From NCBI GenBank assembly GCA_030604525.1, contig JAUVVQ010000007.1, forward strand, positions 1-64,000: a stretch of 64,000 bases of DNA, given 5' to 3'. Within the stretch, counting starts at the first letter, position 1. The number at the start of each line of letters is the position of its first letter. The stretch is from Phycisphaerae bacterium. Its GTDB lineage: Bacteria > Planctomycetota > Phycisphaerae > Sedimentisphaerales > Anaerobacaceae. The notes below the pieces were generated by a model that was given only the letters and a program-made list of their open reading frames with translations, made no database searches and was not told the origin of the DNA. The position numbers were made by a program, and so were the translations under genes. Of this stretch, positions 62,039 through 64,000 are shown one piece after another.

Positions 62039-62737
62039 CTTTACTCCTATGATAAAAATCTACTCCAACTTTTTACACATATATACTAACCCTGCACATC
62101 GAAACCCCCGCCATTCTAATAGATTTTTCTACTCCCTGCAAACCCCAAAATACTCACCCCCCTGTCTTCCACCCACCACCGTGCGGCCCTGCCCTCGAAT
62201 GCCTTTGCCTGTGCCCGCGAAGGCGGGTATCGAGAGTCATTGCGAGCACCTCACCGGATTCTCAGAAGGTATGCAAAAGAAAATAGTCAACAATGTCATT
62301 GCGAAGGAACCGAAAGCGATTGTGGCAATCTCAAACATTACAACGCAAAAGCAGCATATTTTCTTAGGAGGAGCGAAGCGACGTTGCAATCTCAATCCCA
62401 ACTCAAAATCGAAAATCCGATATGGCGGACTCAAAACTATTTCTCCCCCACCCCATGACCCGAGGCCGGAGTGTCTGCTGGACTATAAGACAATAAATTC
62501 CCCTATCCAAAAGACGAACTGCCCAGCAGCAGCATCAAAAAAATATTTGAAGATGTGATTGATAAAGTATAGAAGAAATCTTAACCTTGATTTCCAAAGT
62601 AAATCCGTGCAAAAATATGAGATTTTGATAGTACAGGATCTATGGATGCCGGTTTATTAGCATAAATAGAGATTGATGATGTATTTAGATTGACGGATTC
62701 TGCTTCAGAGCAAGATAAAATTTACAGAAAAAATTGC
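62039..62737. other. Repeat-rich intergenic region
   Basis: A 699-base stretch without a supported gene. From 62214 to about 62420 it contains a GC palindrome and several fragments of the dispersed repeat family also seen near 2.2 kb. Open frames here are on repeats and show no family resemblance. Its right end leads into a transposase remnant. Confidence 0.55.
62214..62413 (+). repeat. Cluster of dispersed-repeat fragments
   Basis: Three related pieces: CCCGCGAAGGCGGG with GTCATTGCGAGC (62214-62248), GTCATTGCGAAGGAACCG with GGCAATCTCAAA (62294-62334), and GGAGGAGCGAAGCGACG then CAATCTCAATCC (62368-62413). The last matches the minus strand of 2197-2253, including the AACTCAAAATCG tail. Confidence 0.7.
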
Positions 62738-62935
62738 TTAATCTATCTTCTCAAGCTCATTGTTCTCATTGACTACATCACTGCTTACGATAAGTCCGTG
62801 TTTCTCATCAACTACAGATTGTACATTATAACCGGCATGAGAACCTCCTCTGCCGTGCATCTTCCTGCAATCCTTATCCGTGGTGGTTTGTGGGCAGTAT
62901 TTTGTATGTAGCAAGTCGGATTTAGTGAATAGAGT
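62738..62935 (-). pseudogene. Transposase remnant (IS1182/IS5-like DDE family)
   Basis: On the minus strand, ending at a TAA at 62738-62740, an open frame of about 65 codons reads TTTDKDCRKMHGRGGSHAGYNVQ and then SVVDEKHGLIVSSDVVNENN. This matches the conserved D-x-R-x-M-x-(R/G)-x-G-x-x-x-x-YN-x-Q-x-x-VD-x-KH block of IS1182-type transposases. No start codon, no upstream domain and no catalytic C-terminal domain remain. Family placement is from memory. Confidence 0.6.
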
Positions 62936-63026
62936 TTACTGTGGACAGGGAAGGGTGCGGGATTTATATTAGGTTTGTTGGATTTCGGCAGAATTGTTTT
63001 ATGTTAATGCGGTTTGTGAGAGTGAT

Positions 63027-63497
63027 ATGAGTGTTAAAGGCAGGTATGTATATGAGTGGCCTCGGCCAATGGTAACGGTTGATGCGGTGGTGTTTTCGAC
63101 CGGCGAGTCAGAGTCGGCGGAAGAGGCGAAGGTGTTGTTAGTTAAGCGTGGGAATGAGCCGTTTGCGGGTATGTGGGCGCTGCCCGGCGGATTTGTGGGG
63201 ATGGATGAGGAGCTTGAGGATGCGGCGGTGCGCGAGCTGAAGGAAGAGACGGGGGTGACGGGAGTTGAGTTAGAGCAGATGCGGACATTCGGGACGGTTG
63301 GCAGAGACCCCCGCGGCAGGCAGATAACGGTTGTGTTTATGGGTTTGACAAAGGGAGTTTTGCGAGAGGTTCAAGGCGGTGACGATGCGGCGGAGGCGAG
63401 GTGGTTCGGCATAGAAGCACTGCCCGGGCAGATGGCGTTTGACCATAGTGAGATTCTGGCGGCTGCGGCTGAGCAGTTGAAAGATAAGCTGGCTTGA
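63027..63497 (+). CDS. Nudix hydrolase
   Basis: A 156-residue protein with one Nudix domain. The box GX5EX7REUXEEXGU is present from G55 to V77 (GFVGMDEELEDAAVRELKEETGV), followed by MRTFGTVGRDPRGRQITVVFMGL, the pattern of ADP-ribose- and NAD-related Nudix enzymes. It hydrolyses a nucleoside diphosphate linked to another group; the exact substrate is unknown. The N-terminal YVYEWPRPMVTVDAVVF is common in this subgroup. ATG 63027 is preferred over an in-frame TTG at 62994. The gene is G-rich, clearly more GC than its surroundings. Confidence 0.9.
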   Translation: MSVKGRYVYEWPRPMVTVDAVVFSTGESESAEEAKVLLVKRGNEPFAGMWALPGGFVGMDEELEDAAVRELKEETGVTGVELEQMRTFGTVGRDPRGRQITVVFMGLTKGVLREVQGGDDAAEARWFGIEALPGQMAFDHSEILAAAAEQLKDKLA

Positions 63498-63514
63498 GGG
63501 GTAGGGTTTGCGGC

Positions 63515-63982
63515 TTAAGGCGAGAAAGGTTTTGCGATTTTTTTGTTGAACATTCTCAGCTGGACGTCGAGCGTGCTTAACGCCCAATCGATGTAGTGTA
63601 GTTTGTGTGCGGGTCTTCTGTGAACTTCGTTGAGCAGGCCGATCCTTACGGTATTCAGGAATCTTCCGATGGTTTGCGTTCTTAGCTGCTGCGGGTTAGC
63701 CGCCCATTCTTTAAGCTCCTGCAAGTCGTCTCTGAGCTGTTTGTGTTTATTGAGCTGGTCGATGGTGAGGTAATCGGCGGGGTTGTAAGCGGTTTGCAGT
63801 CCTTTGAGGCAGAGGATTAGTGATTCGTAGCTTGCTCTTTCGTCGAGTCGGATGAATTTGTATTGCTGTATGTGGTTTATGGTGTGTTTTGGCGCTCTAT
63901 CGGCGAACTGGCTGTCACCGAGATACCATCTTTTTTTGCTTGTTTTAGCGAAGGCAAGCTCTTCGCCGATGTGGTATTGCAT
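63515..63982 (-). CDS. Hypothetical protein
   Basis: A 155-residue soluble protein, not recognised. It is helical, with a Gln/Leu-rich middle (LTIDQLNKHKQLRDDLQELKEW) and a conserved-looking C-terminal part (RFLNTVRIGLLNEVHRRPAHKLHYIDWALSTLDVQLRMFNKK). AGGA lies shortly before the ATG at 63982. Strand and end face the Nudix gene 17 bases away. A real gene is likely given composition and start signals, but no family is claimed. Confidence 0.6.
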   Translation of the reverse strand: MQYHIGEELAFAKTSKKRWYLGDSQFADRAPKHTINHIQQYKFIRLDERASYESLILCLKGLQTAYNPADYLTIDQLNKHKQLRDDLQELKEWAANPQQLRTQTIGRFLNTVRIGLLNEVHRRPAHKLHYIDWALSTLDVQLRMFNKKIAKPFSP

Positions 63983-64000
63983 AATTTCCTGCTGTTGGAT

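Noticed and set aside
61983-62558. 191-codon plus-strand open frame overlapping the aminotransferase start and the repeat cluster
   Set aside because: Half of it is antisense to the aminotransferase 5' end and half lies on dispersed repeats; composition is not protein-like.
62640-62690. Plus-strand words DAGLLA and IEIDDV that recall the ADAGY segment of a transposase
   Set aside because: Opposite strand to the remnant at 62738-62935, interrupted by a stop and too short; likely coincidence.

Overview
This window comes from a Gram-negative chromosome. It carries lipid A genes (lpxD, lpxI), two family-9 heptosyltransferase-like genes, LPS-kinase-like genes and a dTDP-rhamnose/O-antigen cluster. 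The mix of secreted HEAT, TPR and FG-GAP repeat proteins, FloA/NfeD membrane proteins and several conserved hypotheticals fits a planctomycete-type lineage, possibly Phycisphaerae. That placement is inferred from protein style only, with no marker gene search. The sequence is moderately AT-rich and gene-dense. No tRNA, rRNA or CRISPR array was seen.

Layout. 0-2 kb: an operon of a coiled-coil/J-domain-like fragment (open at the left edge), a TPR protein, a small membrane protein and a short protein resembling the N-terminal domain of defence proteins. 2.0-2.75 kb: a non-coding block with an 83-bp direct repeat and an array of unrelated hairpins joined by similar linkers. 2.7-7.7 kb: secreted HEAT protein, CvpA-like protein, GspE/PilB-like ATPase and FHA protein. 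8.1-12.6 kb: the translation cluster thrS-infC-rpmI-rplT-pheS; thrS has a one-base frameshift, infC appears to start at AUC, and pheT is missing. 12.7-20.8 kb: nucleotide-sugar synthesis (rmlA-, rmlC-, rmlD-, rmlB-like), glycosyltransferases, an SDR epimerase and an FkbM methyltransferase. 20.8-25.5 kb (minus strand): a tandem LPS-kinase-like protein, lpxI, lpxD and a GT9 gene. 25.6-35 kb (minus strand): mnmA, FG-GAP protein, transglutaminase-TPR protein, MATE transporter, DUF167, a hypothetical, pyrD and pyrK. 35-44.5 kb: GT9, ileS (minus), polA, a pentapeptide-repeat K+ channel and a PBP4-type carboxypeptidase. 44.5-49.2 kb (minus): GT-C membrane glycosyltransferase, two CNNM/CorC-type proteins and a histidine kinase. 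49.4-52.7 kb: small conserved protein, DJ-1/PfpI protein, response regulator and TPR protein. 53-57 kb (minus): hypothetical, floA and two nfeD genes. 57-60.4 kb (minus): DUF47/PhoU-like regulator with two tandem PiT phosphate transporters. 61-64 kb: aminotransferase, a repeat-rich gap with a transposase remnant, a Nudix hydrolase and a hypothetical.

Main themes. The centre of the window is an envelope-building region: lipid A, core heptoses, phosphorylation and O-chain. The most unusual sequence-level signals are several genes whose promoter -10 box lies only 7-11 bases before an ATG without a Shine-Dalgarno site (candidate leaderless mRNAs), the hairpin/repeat array near 2 kb and its relatives near 62 kb, the AUC start of infC, the tandem LPS kinase, the pentapeptide-repeat potassium channel and a long charged insertion in FloA.
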